NCBI GenBank assembly: GCA_963847145.1
Contig: CAWJYN010000007.1
Coordinates: 62,001-126,000, forward strand
DNA length: 64,000 bases
Origin: JABFRJ01 sp963847145
GTDB lineage: Bacteria; Pseudomonadota; Alphaproteobacteria; Rhizobiales; Hyphomicrobiaceae
Direction: 5' to 3'
Shown: in pieces, positions 63,015 to 64,000 of the stretch
How positions within the stretch are numbered: the first letter of the stretch is position 1
How the letters are laid out: every line of letters starts with the position of its first letter
Notes under the pieces: model-generated
Seen by the model: the letters and a program-made list of their open reading frames with translations, nothing else
Told to the model about the DNA's origin: nothing
Database searches by the model: none
Made by a program: the position numbers and the translations under genes

Positions 63015-64000
63015 ATGTTCCCCGCTCGCCGCAAAAACCCCAAAACCGCCAATGCACCATTGCGTTGGAACCGGGCCGTGCTGTCGCTTGGCACGCAAGG
63101 CGCCATCCTGGCTGCTGCCGCGACCAGTGTTGCGGCGATCGCTCTTCACGTGAATGGCCGCATGACGCCAGACCCGGTGCTGCAGCAATTGACAGTGACG
63201 GCAACGCGGGCGGCCACGGCCAAAACGGAGACGTATCTCGTGTCCGCGTTGAAAACGAAACAGGCCGGCTCTGCTGCGGTAGCGCCTTCGGTGGATGCGT
63301 CGACGCAGGCACTACCGGCTGCAGCGCCAGAGCCGGTGCACGTCGCGGCCCTCTGGCTACCGCCCGTACCCGCGTTGCCGCCGCCTGCCGCATTGGCTCC
63401 AGCAGCGCCCGCTGAACCGGCACCAGCGGCCACGGCTCCGCTGCCAGTTGAACACCATGCAGAGCCAGCACCTGTGGTGATGGCCGCGCTGCCGCTACCA
63501 GCGCCGGAGATCGTGCCGCAGCCGTCAGACTTGGCGATCTCAGCAGCACCGTCGATGACGGCCGTGATCAGCGCGGCGCCGGTTGCTGTTGCTGCTGCGA
63601 TGTCGATGCTGGTCGGTCCGCCGGCTGCCGGCCCGGCGCCGAGCCAGGCGCTGCCAGTTGCGGACTGGCCCAATTCTGTCTTCGAGGCTGACCGCCTGCG
63701 TCAACAAAAAGCTGAGGCTGAGGCTGAGGCGCGCGCGGCTGAAAGGGTCCGTCGTCTGGCCGAGGAACGCCGCGTTACCGAAATTGCCGAAGCGCGGGCG
63801 CGGGCGGCTGAGCGGGTGCAGACTGAGGCCCGCGTTCAGGCCCGTCTCGAAGACATTGCGCGCAAAGCTGCTGCCCGCCGTGCCGACGAAAAGCGCGAAG
63901 TGGCCGAAAAGCGCGAAGCGACCGAACAGGCGCGCAAACGTGCCGATGAAAAATCCCGAGCCGCTGCTGTAGTCGAGCGCCGTGAACGCGCCGAGGCCGA
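63015..64000 (+). CDS. Membrane-anchored Ala/Pro-rich coiled-coil protein (partial, 3' end outside window)
   Basis: An open frame runs from the ATG at 63015 to the window end (328 codons visible). One hydrophobic segment lies near the start (AVLSLGTQGAILAAAATSVAAIAL, about residues 20-43). A linker rich in Ala, Pro and Val follows to about residue 215, then a helical, highly charged stretch (LRQQKAEAEAEARAAERVRRLAEERR...) typical of a long coiled coil. No catalytic domain is visible. The layout resembles TolA/TonB-like envelope proteins or a cousin of the preceding OmpA-family protein. Function unknown. Confidence 0.7.
   Translation, partial: MFPARRKNPKTANAPLRWNRAVLSLGTQGAILAAAATSVAAIALHVNGRMTPDPVLQQLTVTATRAATAKTETYLVSALKTKQAGSAAVAPSVDASTQALPAAAPEPVHVAALWLPPVPALPPPAALAPAAPAEPAPAATAPLPVEHHAEPAPVVMAALPLPAPEIVPQPSDLAISAAPSMTAVISAAPVAVAAAMSMLVGPPAAGPAPSQALPVADWPNSVFEADRLRQQKAEAEAEARAAERVRRLAEERRVTEIAEARARAAERVQTEARVQARLEDIARKAAARRADEKREVAEKREATEQARKRADEKSRAAAVVERRERAEA

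Noticed and set aside
62816..63415. Pro/Gly-rich frame overlapping the partial gene at 63015
   Set aside because: The frame from 63015 has a membrane anchor and coiled coil and stays open to the window end; the other is an out-of-frame shadow.

Overview
The window is 64 kb of GC-rich DNA from an alphaproteobacterium, most likely Hyphomicrobiales (Rhizobiales). Lineage clues are adjacent fdxA and carD-family genes, a DUF2093 gene beside xseA, two DUF2865 genes, an ethylmalonyl-CoA-pathway methylsuccinyl-CoA dehydrogenase and an ABC_sub_bind periplasmic protein. No phage, plasmid or insertion sequence backbone is visible.

Layout. 1-2.6 kb: end of a branched-chain amino acid ABC operon (livG-livM-livH, minus). 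2.7-7.6 kb: beta-oxidation genes on minus (fadJ-like, thiolase, TetR regulator) with a decayed Uma2 gene between them. 7.7-19.6 kb: a plus-strand catabolic run: SDR, acyl-CoA carboxylase beta, Uma2, acyl-CoA dehydrogenase, enoyl-CoA hydratase, biotin-carrying carboxylase alpha, BKACE enzyme, phosphotransferase, a second acyl-CoA dehydrogenase and a GMC alcohol dehydrogenase. Gene order and the TetR neighbour resemble the acyclic terpene (Atu) cluster. 19.7-29 kb: a 1127-residue membrane/coiled-coil protein of unknown role, ferredoxin, a CarD protein with a long basic tail, a secreted SNase-like protein, methylsuccinyl-CoA dehydrogenase and a 149-bp tandem repeat array. 29-46 kb: assorted metabolism (amidohydrolase, TauE, UDG, GlpD, GalB-like enzyme, twin metallophosphoesterases, threonine aldolase, SDRs, Baeyer-Villiger monooxygenase) and twin DUF2865 proteins. 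46-64 kb: a palindrome-rich intergenic stretch, a MazEF-type toxin-antitoxin pair with a palindromic operator, GtrA and a UGM-like flavoprotein, DUF2093-xseA-rnpB, a lower-GC gene encoding a Ppx/GppA domain joined to a C-terminal TIR domain, MaoC hydratase, GIY-YIG nuclease framed by dispersed repeats, MoxR ATPase, a membrane-bound class III cyclase, gpmA, a DUF937/OmpA-like protein, YaiI and a partial Ala/Pro-rich protein.

Most noteworthy: the Ppx/GppA-TIR fusion next to rnpB, which looks like a horizontally acquired, possibly undescribed immune or stress effector. Its reading frame is broken by one base, and three other conserved genes in the window also carry a single-base frameshift. Either the assembly has indel errors or these genes are decaying.
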